64,000 nt of DNA, from NCBI RefSeq assembly GCF_015291625.1, contig NZ_CP030047.1, positions 5,518,001 through 5,582,000 of the forward strand. Direction: 5' to 3'. Below the pieces are notes generated by a model that was not told where the DNA came from, searched no databases, and worked only from the letters and a program-made list of their open reading frames with translations. This DNA is from Bradyrhizobium sp. CCBAU 53421. Lineage in GTDB: Bacteria; Pseudomonadota; Alphaproteobacteria; Rhizobiales; Xanthobacteraceae. The position numbers and the translations under genes are program-made. This document shows positions 36,493-44,383 of the stretch, piece by piece. Position 1 is the first letter of the stretch, and the number at the start of each line of letters is the position of its first letter.

Positions 36493-37062
36493 TCATTTCG
36501 CCGCCGACTTCGCCTTGGCCGCCGCCGGCAGCGATGCCCATTCCCGGTCGGCGCGCGGGCCGCCGGCATCGCCGGTCAGTCCGACCAGCTGTCCGGGCCG
36601 AACGTCCAGCGTTTGCGTCCAGGTCTGGGTCTGGCACAGCAGCTTGAGCAGACACCCCTTGAGCTTCAGCCGGTCGGACGCATCCCGCCACAGCGAGACC
36701 GAATAGGACTTGCCGTCCTCGGCATTGTAGATGTCGCCGTCGAAGCGGCCCTCCGCTGTCGGCTTCAATCCCAGGATCAGCTGATGGCCGAGCAGCGCGC
36801 GCGTGCGCTTGTCGGGGTCGGGATTGAAGCTGTCGCGGAACGGCTGGCCGCGCGGATCGAGCGGATCCTTCATCCACACGATGAAGCCGCAGATGCGGTC
36901 GCGCGCGGTGCCGCAGCGTTCGAGACGGATGCGTGCGCGTCCGTCTTCGGTGGCCCATGTGCCGCTCGGATCGCTCGATGCGATCACTTCGGCTTGGCCG
37001 GTTGAGCTCATCAGAATGGCGGCGACCAGGCTGCGCAGAAACAGGCGAACCATGTAATTCAT
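36493..37062 (-). CDS. DUF2147 family exported protein
   Basis: A 189-residue protein with a signal peptide (LFLRSLVAAILMSSTGQA) and a DUF2147-type domain; the blocks GTWATEDGRARIRLERC, CGFIVWMKDPLDPRG and YSVSLWRDASDRLKLKGC are typical. The four cysteines and the beta-rich fold suggest a periplasmic domain. It is the second gene after the DUF3313 lipoprotein gene (51 bases between), the two probably read as an operon controlled by the operator at 37918-37941. Confidence 0.8.
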   Translation of the reverse strand: MNYMVRLFLRSLVAAILMSSTGQAEVIASSDPSGTWATEDGRARIRLERCGTARDRICGFIVWMKDPLDPRGQPFRDSFNPDPDKRTRALLGHQLILGLKPTAEGRFDGDIYNAEDGKSYSVSLWRDASDRLKLKGCLLKLLCQTQTWTQTLDVRPGQLVGLTGDAGGPRADREWASLPAAAKAKSAAK

Positions 37063-37113
37063 TCGACAGCACCTTTCATTGTCGGGATCGTTGCGGCAGG
37101 CGTTCGGCGCGCC

Positions 37114-37776
37114 TCACTTCAGCTGCGCCATGAAGGCATCGGCACCCTTGTCGATGCCGGCGGTGGCGGCGGCGAGATCGCCGACGCTGGCCTTGATGTC
37201 GTAGGCATTGGGATATTGCTTGCTGACGTAAGCGCCGAGCAGCCGTGCGGTCGCGCTGTCGAACATCTCGACGGCATAGATCACCGAACCGGTCATCGCG
37301 CCCTCGCCGTCACGCGCGGCCTGCACGCCGTTATAGATCGCGCCGGCCATATCGAAGCGCGACAGCGTGCCGAGCACCGGCGTGTTGGCGACCGCGCCGG
37401 TCAACGTCAGCCGCAGGCGAAACGTGTTGGGCCCGCGCGTATTCACCAGCGTGAAGCGGCCGCGCAGCTTGTCGGCGAAGCGGGTCTGCATGTAGGCGGC
37501 GAGCGTCTCCTTGTCCTTCTCGGACATGTCGCCGAACTGATGATCCGCGCCGCGATAGATCACGACCGGATCGAGCATGACCTTGTTGTAGCTCCGCCAA
37601 TCGACCGGCGGCGCATAGCGATACGGCACGCGGCCTGAGGAATCGGACGTATCAGGCGTCATGTAGGCCGTTGACGCCACCTCCGAATAAGCCACCGGCG
37701 TGACGGCGGCACATCCTGTTGCGAGGACGCAAAGCGCCACCGCTCCCAGACCGCGCGCGGCGATCGAGCTCTCCAT
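37114..37776 (-). CDS. DUF3313 family lipoprotein
   Basis: A 220-residue lipoprotein with the lipobox LATGC near residue 22. The mature part matches DUF3313, whose members are envelope proteins of unknown role (YNKVMLDPVVIY, RLRLTLTGAVANTPVLG, SVIYAVEMFDSATARLLGAY). It starts about 140 bases from a 24-bp palindrome (37918-37941) that closely resembles the one in front of the TetR operon at 39574-39597, so it is a likely member of that regulon. It is followed by the DUF2147 gene. Confidence 0.8.
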   Translation of the reverse strand: MESSIAARGLGAVALCVLATGCAAVTPVAYSEVASTAYMTPDTSDSSGRVPYRYAPPVDWRSYNKVMLDPVVIYRGADHQFGDMSEKDKETLAAYMQTRFADKLRGRFTLVNTRGPNTFRLRLTLTGAVANTPVLGTLSRFDMAGAIYNGVQAARDGEGAMTGSVIYAVEMFDSATARLLGAYVSKQYPNAYDIKASVGDLAAATAGIDKGADAFMAQLK

Positions 37777-37917
37777 TCCAATCTCCTCATCCGACCCTAA
37801 GGCGGAAAAGCAGCTCGGCCGCAGCCGCGTCCGGGGCTTAAGTTGCGGCTGCGGCCGTCACTGCCGATCTGGCTCGCCGTCCCGACGCCGCCAGACCTTG
37901 CCTCAGTATGGCCAGCT

Positions 37918-37941
37918 ATAAAACCGACCAGGCGGTTTGTA
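37918..37941. promoter_or_regulatory. candidate TetR operator 1
   Basis: ATAAAACC-GACCAGGC-GGTTTGTA: an inverted repeat (AAACCG and CGGTTT around ACCAGG) whose right half is identical to operator 2 at 39574-39597. It lies about 140 bases upstream of the DUF3313 gene. Confidence 0.55.
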
Positions 37942-38061
37942 AAGTTGCAATCGGCGGAACGCGTTAGAAAAATGCGGGCGGTCCGAAGCGCCGGGAAAGT
38001 TCAAGAAAACTCGCTAGTCTTCCAGAATAAGGACGCCTCAGATCAATCGGATTGCATCGCG

Positions 38062-38268
38062 ATGAAATTCCCAATTGAGAACGGCACCGGCAAGCCCCTG
38101 ACTATTTTCGTCGAGCTCGAAACCTTGGAGAAGACCATCCCTCCAGGAGGCAAAGCCCTCGTCACATTGCCCGATCATCCAACCTCGTATCTTGAGGTGC
38201 GTGACGGGCTGCTGGTCTTTTGGAACAACGGCCCCGGTGGTGCGACGATCCAGAGTTTGGATTGCTAG
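38062..38268 (+). CDS. small protein, unknown function
   Basis: A 68-residue acidic frame starting MKFPIENGTGKPLTIFVELE. It reads as a beta-sandwich with no cysteine or signal peptide except a terminal Cys (IQSLDC). No family recognised. It is divergent from the DUF3313 operon and shares the intergenic region with operator 1, so it may be under the same regulator. Confidence 0.5.
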   Translation: MKFPIENGTGKPLTIFVELETLEKTIPPGGKALVTLPDHPTSYLEVRDGLLVFWNNGPGGATIQSLDC

Positions 38269-38440
38269 GCTGGTGAGCCGGCGTCGCGAATGACGGCCGA
38301 GCGTTGTCACAAACCTGCGATATCTCTTGTGCTACCGCACCGATTGCCGGGGGATTTCAGGGGCCCGGTGTCGATCCAACGCCGCCAAGCGATTATATTC
38401 CGCTTGGGCGGCGTTGTGCTTTCGGGCAACTCTGGAAGGT

Positions 38441-39118
38441 TCAGCGGCGCTTGCGCGCCGAAACCTGCTTTGCAGTGCGTGCGCCGGCAGGCTGCGGCGA
38501 TGCTGCTCGCGCCGCTGTCGTCGTCTTGGATGACTTGCCAGTCGTCGCCGCGCCCTGCTCGAGCGCAGTCCATTTGCTGTCGTCGAGCAATCGCTCGAAC
38601 AGGCGGTCGCGCTCGGCGTCGGTCAATGACGACAGGCCGAACAGCGAACTCAGCAGCAGCCCCCGCGCCGCCGCCCAGCGCAGCAGTGCGAGATCGGGAT
38701 CGCGCGCCTCGGCCTTCATCAACGCGACCTTCTTGATGTCGACGTCGCGCGGCATCGCCATCAATTCGGGATTCTCGTTCATCGCCGCCAGCAGTGCGAA
38801 CGCCCCTGCCCGCGGCGTCGAGATCGCTTCCTTAAGCGTTGCGATCTGCGCCGCCAGCTCGGGCTGATCCGTGGTCTCGCGTGCCTTTTCGAGATAGCGG
38901 CTCGAGAATTCCTCGAAATGCGTCATCTGCTGCTCGAGCAAGGCGCGCAGCACCGCTTCCTTGGTGCGGAACTGATGCATCACGCCGCCCTTGCTGAGCC
39001 CGCTCTCGCGCGCGATCGCATCCAGCGTCAGGCGCCCCGGACCATCGCGCGTCACGATGGTGATCGCGGCGTCGAGTGCGGCGTTGCGGGAGCGTTCCGA
39101 ACGGGAAGGATTATCCAT
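38441..39118 (-). CDS. TetR family regulator
   Basis: A 225-residue TetR-type repressor with the helix-turn-helix at about residues 34-54 (TLDAIARESGLSKGGVMHQFRTKEAVL). The C-terminal half is a ligand-binding domain of AcrR type, then a basic Ala/Lys/Arg tail. Two near-identical palindromes, at 39574-39597 upstream of its own operon and at 37918-37941 upstream of the DUF3313 pair, are the likely binding sites. It lies 111 bases downstream of the small gene at 39230-39514. Confidence 0.88.
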   Translation of the reverse strand: MDNPSRSERSRNAALDAAITIVTRDGPGRLTLDAIARESGLSKGGVMHQFRTKEAVLRALLEQQMTHFEEFSSRYLEKARETTDQPELAAQIATLKEAISTPRAGAFALLAAMNENPELMAMPRDVDIKKVALMKAEARDPDLALLRWAAARGLLLSSLFGLSSLTDAERDRLFERLLDDSKWTALEQGAATTGKSSKTTTAARAASPQPAGARTAKQVSARKRR

Positions 39119-39229
39119 GGAATTACTCAGGAAGGAGTCGCGTGAGAGCGCAGTATCTCAGCGGCATCGCTCAATCTCAAGCGCGACATCTGGTTCTGCC
39201 GACGAGCCGATCATCGGGCGATCCGACCA

Positions 39230-39514
39230 CTACGCGCACATGCTCATGGAGCCGCGAACCTTCCGCAGCAAGCGGCGGCGCAGGCCGTGCAGGAAGCCGT
39301 GAGCCATGCGGCCGATAACCCTTTCCCCTCGACCACGCGCGCGGGCGACAGACTCCGCGTCGGCATAGCTGGCGGCGACAATGGTGCCGTGCCTGCCGTC
39401 GTCGAGCTTCAGGTCGGTCAGATAGACGAGGCTGCGCGACGTCAGCAGCGCCGCCTGCGCGTCGCTGAAGCGGGTCAATTCATCGCAGATATCAACGGCC
39501 TCGTCGCTCACCAT
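39230..39514 (-). CDS. small conserved-looking protein, unknown function
   Basis: A 94-residue protein with helices (ICDELTRFSDAQAALLTSR) and a basic C-terminal region (GFLHGLRRRLLRKVRG). No family recognised. It starts about 60 bases from operator 2 and is the first gene of the run that leads to the TetR regulator, 111 bases further on. Confidence 0.55.
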   Translation of the reverse strand: MVSDEAVDICDELTRFSDAQAALLTSRSLVYLTDLKLDDGRHGTIVAASYADAESVARARGRGERVIGRMAHGFLHGLRRRLLRKVRGSMSMCA

Positions 39515-39573
39515 GCTCCTCCTGCCAGCGCCGCCCGGAGCCGCACCGCACCTTCATCCAGTATCAGCCCTTA

Positions 39574-39597
39574 TACAAACCAACCGGATGGTTTGTA
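39574..39597. promoter_or_regulatory. candidate TetR operator 2
   Basis: TACAAACC-AACCGGAT-GGTTTGTA is an inverted repeat with 9-bp arms and a single central mismatch. It is upstream of the small gene at 39230 and the TetR gene. The right half matches operator 1 exactly. Confidence 0.65.
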
Positions 39598-39750
39598 AAT
39601 AATGAAAGAAAACGAACGCGTGAGATCGGGCCGTTCCGGCCGGATCAGGCGCCGACTGCCCCGGACGGAAAGCCAACCGGGCGTGTCGGATCGGTGCCGA
39701 CGCATTCGTCCTCGAAGCATCGATCAGCCAGCACTCGGAGCACGCGAACG

Positions 39751-40143
39751 ATGACACAGCAGAACCGGACGGCCGAAACCGAAGTCAGAACACTCATCGA
39801 AGCCTGGGCGGACGCCGTCCGCAGACACGACTATGCGGGCGTTCTCGCCCATCACGATCAGGACATCGTGATGTTCGACGTGCCGCCGCCGTTCCAGTCA
39901 CACGGACTTGATGCGTACAGGAAGACCTGGGATCTGTTCTTCGGCTGCCAACGCCCGTCCTACGCTTTCGATATCGAGGAGATCGCGATCACGGCCGGCG
40001 ACGACGTCGCTTTCGCGGTCATGGTGATGCGGTGCGGCCCGCCCGACGACACGTTCCAGTTCCGCCTGACGATCGGACTGCGCAAGATCGACGGCAAATG
40101 GCGGGTCACGCACGAGCACCATTCGGTGCCGGCGACTGACTAG
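39751..40143 (+). CDS. SnoaL-like/DUF4440 family protein
   Basis: A 130-residue protein of the NTF2-like SnoaL/DUF4440 fold: TAETEVRTLIEAWADAVRRHDYAGVLAHHDQDIVMFD is the typical start (given here as IEAWADAVRRHDYAGVLAHH and DIVMFDVPP), then the strand FQFRLTIGLRKIDGKWRVTHEHHS. Such proteins act as small-molecule isomerases or cyclases or as binding proteins; the role here is open. ATG 39751 is chosen over an upstream start because upstream codons look random. It is transcribed away from the TetR operon. Confidence 0.75.
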   Translation: MTQQNRTAETEVRTLIEAWADAVRRHDYAGVLAHHDQDIVMFDVPPPFQSHGLDAYRKTWDLFFGCQRPSYAFDIEEIAITAGDDVAFAVMVMRCGPPDDTFQFRLTIGLRKIDGKWRVTHEHHSVPATD

Positions 40144-40146
40144 AAT

Positions 40147-40232
40147 GTAGGTGGGTTAGGCGAAGCCGTAGTCCCACCGTCTTTTCTTGTCGCACAAAGT
40201 TGGTGGGTTACGCTTCGCTAACCCACCTTACG
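40147..40232. repeat. hairpin repeat with GTGGGTTA arms
   Basis: GGTGGGTTAGGCGAAGCC...GTCCCACC and, after a 25-base spacer, GGTGGGTTACGCTTCGCTAACCCACC. The second part folds on itself, and the first is its imperfect relative. It lies between the DUF4440 gene and the convergent MFS gene and shares the GGTGGGTTAG theme with the outer arms at 36294. Confidence 0.7.
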
Positions 40233-40235
40233 AAG

Positions 40236-41489
40236 CTACGCCTTCCTTGCCGCGGTCGCGCGCCAGGCGACGGCCAGCGCGAGCAGCAGCAGCGCCGAGG
40301 CCAGATAGAACGGCGCACCGGGCATTTTCAACGGCGCGCTGTCGCCGATGAACCAGGCGAAGGTCAGCGTGAACAGAAACGGGCCGATCAACTGCGAGAG
40401 GCTCTGCACGCTTGATGTCGCGCCTTGCAGCTGACCCTGCCGGTCTGCCGCGACAAGCTGCGTGGTCAGCGCCTGCGTCGCGGCGCCCGAGATGCCCCAC
40501 AGCGCCATGACGGGAATCCCGACCCAGAACCAATGGCCGGTCGGTGCTGCGCCGAAGATGAAGAAGCCGGCGGCACCACAGCAGAGCCCGAGGAACAGCG
40601 CCTTGCGTTCACCAACGCGCTTGACGATCGGACCGATCGCCGCGCCCTGCACGATCATGGCGCAGACGCCGACCAGCGCGAGCGTCGCGCCGACGGTGCC
40701 GGTGCTCCAGCCATAACGATAGGTCGCGTAGAGCACGAAGACCGACGGCAGCACGACATGCGCAAGCTGCGCGAAAAAATTCGCCAGCGACAGCCCGGCG
40801 AGCACCCGGTTCGAGCGCAGCAGATGCAACGCGCCGATCGGGTTGGCGCTCCGCCACCGGAACGGCGAGCGGCGCCCGGCGGGCAGCGACTCCGGCAGGA
40901 TCAGCAGACCATAGAGGCCGTTGGCAAAGCTCAGGCCAGCCGCGACCCAGAACGGCAGCCGCGGATCGAATTGGCCCAGCAAGCCGCCCAGCGCCGGCCC
41001 GAGGATGAATCCGGCGCCGAAGGCGACTCCGATCTTGCCGAACACGGCGGCGCGCTGCTCCGGCGCGGTGACGTCGGTGATGTAGGCAAAGGCGGTCGAT
41101 ATGCTCGCCGAAGTGATGCCCGAGATCATCCGGCCGATGAACAGCCAGCCCAGCGTCGGCGCGAGCGCCATCACCACATAATCGGCGGCCAGCCCGAAAT
41201 TCGACAGCAGCACCACGGGCCGGCGACCGAAGCGATCGGACAACGCACCCAGGATCGGCGAGCAGAAGAACTGCATCAACGCCCAGATCGTGCCGAACAG
41301 TCCGAAGATGCGCGCAGCGTTCGCGGTGTCGTTGTTGACGAAACTCTCGACCAGCTTCGGCAGGATCGGGATGACCACGCCGAGCGCGAGCGTGTCGAGC
41401 AGGATGGTGACGAAGATGAAGATGACGGCGGCACCGCGAGCCGGTGGCGCGTCGGTGGCGTCATTCTCGTCTTGACGCGTTTTCTTCAC
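40236..41489 (-). CDS. MFS transporter, tetracycline-resistance-like (TCR/Tet) family
   Basis: A 417-residue major facilitator exporter with twelve predicted helices. Motif A is present as GALSDRFGRRPVVLLS. It resembles the TCR/Tet drug:proton antiporters, but no claim of antibiotic export is possible from sequence. The only in-frame start I see is GTG at 41487-41489, which lies inside a copy of the 50-bp palindromic repeat, so the first residues (MKKTRQ) are coded by the repeat; an in-frame TAG lies just upstream. It follows der after 49 bases. Confidence 0.88.
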   Translation of the reverse strand: MKKTRQDENDATDAPPARGAAVIFIFVTILLDTLALGVVIPILPKLVESFVNNDTANAARIFGLFGTIWALMQFFCSPILGALSDRFGRRPVVLLSNFGLAADYVVMALAPTLGWLFIGRMISGITSASISTAFAYITDVTAPEQRAAVFGKIGVAFGAGFILGPALGGLLGQFDPRLPFWVAAGLSFANGLYGLLILPESLPAGRRSPFRWRSANPIGALHLLRSNRVLAGLSLANFFAQLAHVVLPSVFVLYATYRYGWSTGTVGATLALVGVCAMIVQGAAIGPIVKRVGERKALFLGLCCGAAGFFIFGAAPTGHWFWVGIPVMALWGISGAATQALTTQLVAADRQGQLQGATSSVQSLSQLIGPFLFTLTFAWFIGDSAPLKMPGAPFYLASALLLLALAVAWRATAARKA

Positions 41490-41521
41490 GCGAACCGGTA
41501 CCCACTTCGCTCGAAAACGCT
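41472..41521. repeat. 50-bp dispersed palindromic repeat, copy 2
   Basis: Same family as 7213-7262. This copy spans the start of the MFS gene: its CAC (GTG on the minus strand) is the initiator. It begins about 17 bases after the der stop. Confidence 0.85.
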
Positions 41522-41538
41522 ATGCGCCACCTCCCCGC

Positions 41539-42921
41539 TCACGACGGCCGCTTGCGCTTGTGGGCAAACGGATTGGCCTTCTCGCGCAGCGTGATCCGGA
41601 TCGGCGTGCCCGGCAGATCGAAGGTCTCGCGCAGCGAGTTGATGAGGTAGCGCAGATAGGATCTCGGGATCGCGTCGGCGCGCGAGCAGAACAAGACGAA
41701 GCTCGGCGGCCGCGCCTTCACCTGCGTGATGTAGTTCAGCTTCAGCCGGCGGCCGGAGACGGCCGGCGGCGGGCTCGCCTGGATCGCCTGCTCGAACCAG
41801 CGATTGAGCGCCGAGGTCGGCAGGCGCCGGTTCCAGACCGCGTAAGCTTCCTGGATCGCGGTCATCAGGCGGTCGATGCCCTCGCCCATCAGCCCGGACA
41901 CGGCGACGATCGGCGCGCCCTTGACCTGGGGCAGCCAGTGGTCGGCATCGGTGCGCAATTGCGAAATCTGGTTGGGCTTGCGCTCCACGAGGTCCCATTT
42001 GTTGACCGCGAGCACGATGGCGCGGCCCTCGCGCTCGACCAGGTCGGCGATGCGCAGATCCTGCTCCTCGAACTTGTTTTGCGCGTCCATCATCATCACG
42101 ACGACTTCGGCGAAGCGCACCGCGCGCAACGCGTCGGCGACCGAGAGCTTTTCCAGCTTCTCCTCGATCCGCGAGCGGCGGCGCAGGCCGGCGGTGTCGA
42201 ACACGCGGAACTGGCGGCCCTGCCAGGTGATCTCGACCGCGATGGAATCGCGCGTGGTGCCGGCCTCGGGACTGGTCAGCAGCCGCTCCTCGCCGAGCAG
42301 ATGATTGATCAGCGTCGACTTGCCGGCGTTGGGCCGGCCGACGATGGCGACGCGGATCGGACGCTGCGCGGCCTCCTCCTCCGAGATGTCCTCGTCGTCC
42401 TCGACCTCGTCTTCTTCTTCCGGTGTCTCGGGCACCAGCGCGCTCAGCGCCTCGTGGAGATCGCCCATGCCCTCGCCGTGCTCGGCCGAGATCTGCACGG
42501 GATCGCCGAGCCCGAGCGCGTAAGATTCCATCGCGCCGATCTCACCATGCTTGCCCTCGGCCTTGTTGGCGACCAGCACCACCGGCTTGTTGGCCTTGCG
42601 GGCGAAGTCGGCGAAGGCGCGGTCGGTTGGCGTCAGGCCGACGCGGGCGTCGATCACGAACATCAGGGCATCGGCGAGCTCGATCGCGGTTTCGGTCTGC
42701 TCCTGCATCCGCGCCGTCAGCGAGCCCTTGGCGCCCTCATCGAGGCCCGCGGTGTCGATGATGGTGAAGTCGAGATCGTAGAGCTTGGCCTGGCCCTCGC
42801 GACGGTCACGCGTCACGCCGGGCTCGTCGTCCACCAGCGCGAGCTTCTGGCCGACCAGCCGGTTGAACAGCGTCGACTTTCCGACATTGGGCCGGCCGAT
42901 AATGGCGATGGTAAAAGACAT
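41539..42921 (-). CDS. der: ribosome biogenesis GTPase Der
   Basis: Der (EngA) is an essential GTPase of 50S assembly. The 460-residue protein has two GTPase domains (GRPNVGKST at the N-terminus and GRPNAGKST in the middle), with DTAGL and NKWD-type motifs in both, joined by an acidic linker ([16 protein letters not shown]), and a C-terminal KH-like domain with [15 protein letters not shown]. It is preceded by the lipoprotein gene (53 bases) and the YfgM-like gene; a BamB gene, often found here in other bacteria, is not evident. Confidence 0.97.
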   Translation of the reverse strand: MSFTIAIIGRPNVGKSTLFNRLVGQKLALVDDEPGVTRDRREGQAKLYDLDFTIIDTAGLDEGAKGSLTARMQEQTETAIELADALMFVIDARVGLTPTDRAFADFARKANKPVVLVANKAEGKHGEIGAMESYALGLGDPVQISAEHGEGMGDLHEALSALVPETPEEEDEVEDDEDISEEEAAQRPIRVAIVGRPNAGKSTLINHLLGEERLLTSPEAGTTRDSIAVEITWQGRQFRVFDTAGLRRRSRIEEKLEKLSVADALRAVRFAEVVVMMMDAQNKFEEQDLRIADLVEREGRAIVLAVNKWDLVERKPNQISQLRTDADHWLPQVKGAPIVAVSGLMGEGIDRLMTAIQEAYAVWNRRLPTSALNRWFEQAIQASPPPAVSGRRLKLNYITQVKARPPSFVLFCSRADAIPRSYLRYLINSLRETFDLPGTPIRITLREKANPFAHKRKRPS

Positions 42922-42974
42922 GGATCATCCCGGCGCCGCGGCGCGGCGCGCGTCTAATGAATTGAAGCAGGAGC

Positions 42975-43532
42975 CTAGCGGCTAAATCCGCCGCTCGGTA
43001 GCGGCGCGGGGAACGCGCCGCCGGATTGTTGCGTGGTCTGGGTCTGCTGCTGGGCCGGCGCCGCAGGCTGGGCCTGCTGGTCGTCGGCGGGCGGCGCGGT
43101 GGTGCGGCGGCGAACGATCTTCTTCGGCTTCGGATCGGGCGGCACCGCGGCAGGCGCGCCCTCTTCGGTTGCGGCGTCGGGAGCAGCCGCCTGATCGGCA
43201 GCAGGCGCGGCCCGCTTGGCGTGCTTCTTGGCGCCCTTCGGCGGCTCCGGCGGCGGCGCCGGCTGAGCGGCGGCGGCAGCGGCCGCGTTTTGCTGGTCGA
43301 GTTGCTCCTGCTGCGAGCCCTTGTACAATTCCTTCGGCACGCCCTGCTCGAGGCCAGGCACACCTTCGGGGAATACCGGCTTGCGGTCACCCTGCAGCTT
43401 CTTCTTGGTGTCGAGGAAGTCGAGCAGATCGCTCGGATCGAAATTGGCCATGCCGCCACCGCCACAGCCTGCCAACGCGCTGCAAAGCGCTGTCAGAACT
43501 GCGGCTGCGATCAGGCGTTGCGAGCGGCGCAT
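42975..43532 (-). CDS. small lipoprotein with Ala/Pro/Gln-rich tail
   Basis: A 185-residue protein with a lipobox (SALAGCGGGG at about residues 21-25) that would be lipid-anchored. The next 40 residues (FDPSDLLDFLDTKKKL, PVFPEGVPGLEQGVPKELY) look conserved; the rest is disordered and rich in Ala, Pro, Gln and Lys. I chose ATG 43532 because the region before it is basic and unlike a protein. It lies between the YfgM-like gene and der and is probably part of that operon. Function unknown. Confidence 0.75.
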   Translation of the reverse strand: MRRSQRLIAAAVLTALCSALAGCGGGGMANFDPSDLLDFLDTKKKLQGDRKPVFPEGVPGLEQGVPKELYKGSQQEQLDQQNAAAAAAAQPAPPPEPPKGAKKHAKRAAPAADQAAAPDAATEEGAPAAVPPDPKPKKIVRRRTTAPPADDQQAQPAAPAQQQTQTTQQSGGAFPAPLPSGGFSR

Positions 43533-43569
43533 GGTCGATCTCTCACTCAAACTCGGGTTTCGCGCCTGG

Positions 43570-44226
43570 TCAGCTCTTGGCGACCGGCGGCAACAGGGCC
43601 TGCAACGCTTCGGCGCGCGAACGCAGGCTCGGTGGCGTCTCGCCGTCATTGGCAATCTGGTCGAGCCACTGCCGCGCGGCGGTGGCATCGTTGGCGCGCC
43701 AGGCCGACAGCGCCAGCAGCTCGCGCGCGGAGTGGCGGAACGTCGAATCCTTCGACGTCGCCATCGCCTCGAGCCGCTGCACCATGTTCGGATAGGTCGT
43801 GGTGTCCATCACCATCTGCGCGGCACGGATCCGCGCCAGATCCTGATCGGGGCCACCGACGCTGCGGTCGGCCGCGATCTCGTCATAGAGCTTCGCAGCG
43901 GCCGGCTGATCGCGGGTCGCGACCTCGGCGGCCATGCGCAGCCGCGCCAGGTTGCGGTAACCGGACGGCGCCTTGGTGATCAGGTCGGCAAACGCAGCCT
44001 CGGCCTCGGCGTGCTTGTTCTGGTCCGACAGCTCGACGGCGCGGTCGAACGCCGCACCGGCCACGGCGGCCTTCTTGGCCTCGAGATATTGGTAGCCACG
44101 CCAGCCACCGACGCCGGCAACCACCAGGATCGCCAGCGCGATGATAAAGATCGAGTACTTGTCCCACAGCTGCTTGAGCTGATCGCGACGGACTTCCTCG
44201 TCGACTTCGTCAAATAATTCAGACAC
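43570..44226 (-). CDS. tetratricopeptide repeat protein, YfgM-like
   Basis: A 218-residue inner membrane protein: a cytoplasmic start (MSELFDEVDEEVRRDQLKQL), one membrane helix at about residues 27-47 (IFIIALAILVVAGVGGW) and a periplasmic TPR-like domain. In E. coli the YfgM protein is an ancillary SecYEG-associated factor that aids periplasmic chaperones. The order yfgM-(lipoprotein)-der resembles the yfgM-bamB-der arrangement. Confidence 0.82.
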   Translation of the reverse strand: MSELFDEVDEEVRRDQLKQLWDKYSIFIIALAILVVAGVGGWRGYQYLEAKKAAVAGAAFDRAVELSDQNKHAEAEAAFADLITKAPSGYRNLARLRMAAEVATRDQPAAAKLYDEIAADRSVGGPDQDLARIRAAQMVMDTTTYPNMVQRLEAMATSKDSTFRHSARELLALSAWRANDATAARQWLDQIANDGETPPSLRSRAEALQALLPPVAKS

Positions 44227-44383
44227 TTAAGGCTATCCCATCTCCTCGGGACCGCGAATCTCGGCGGAGCCTGGCCCCTACCTGATCCCCACATCGCGGC
44301 GGCGTTACCCTAACGGTGTGGCGGAGGCAAGGCAAAGCGAGGCGGATCAAAGCGTTAACCGGGGAAGTTTGCCCTGCCCCGGC

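Noticed and set aside
40236..41489. Annotation of the MFS gene as a true tetracycline resistance gene
   Set aside because: TCR/Tet-like MFS proteins are often of unknown substrate; similarity of family alone does not show drug export.
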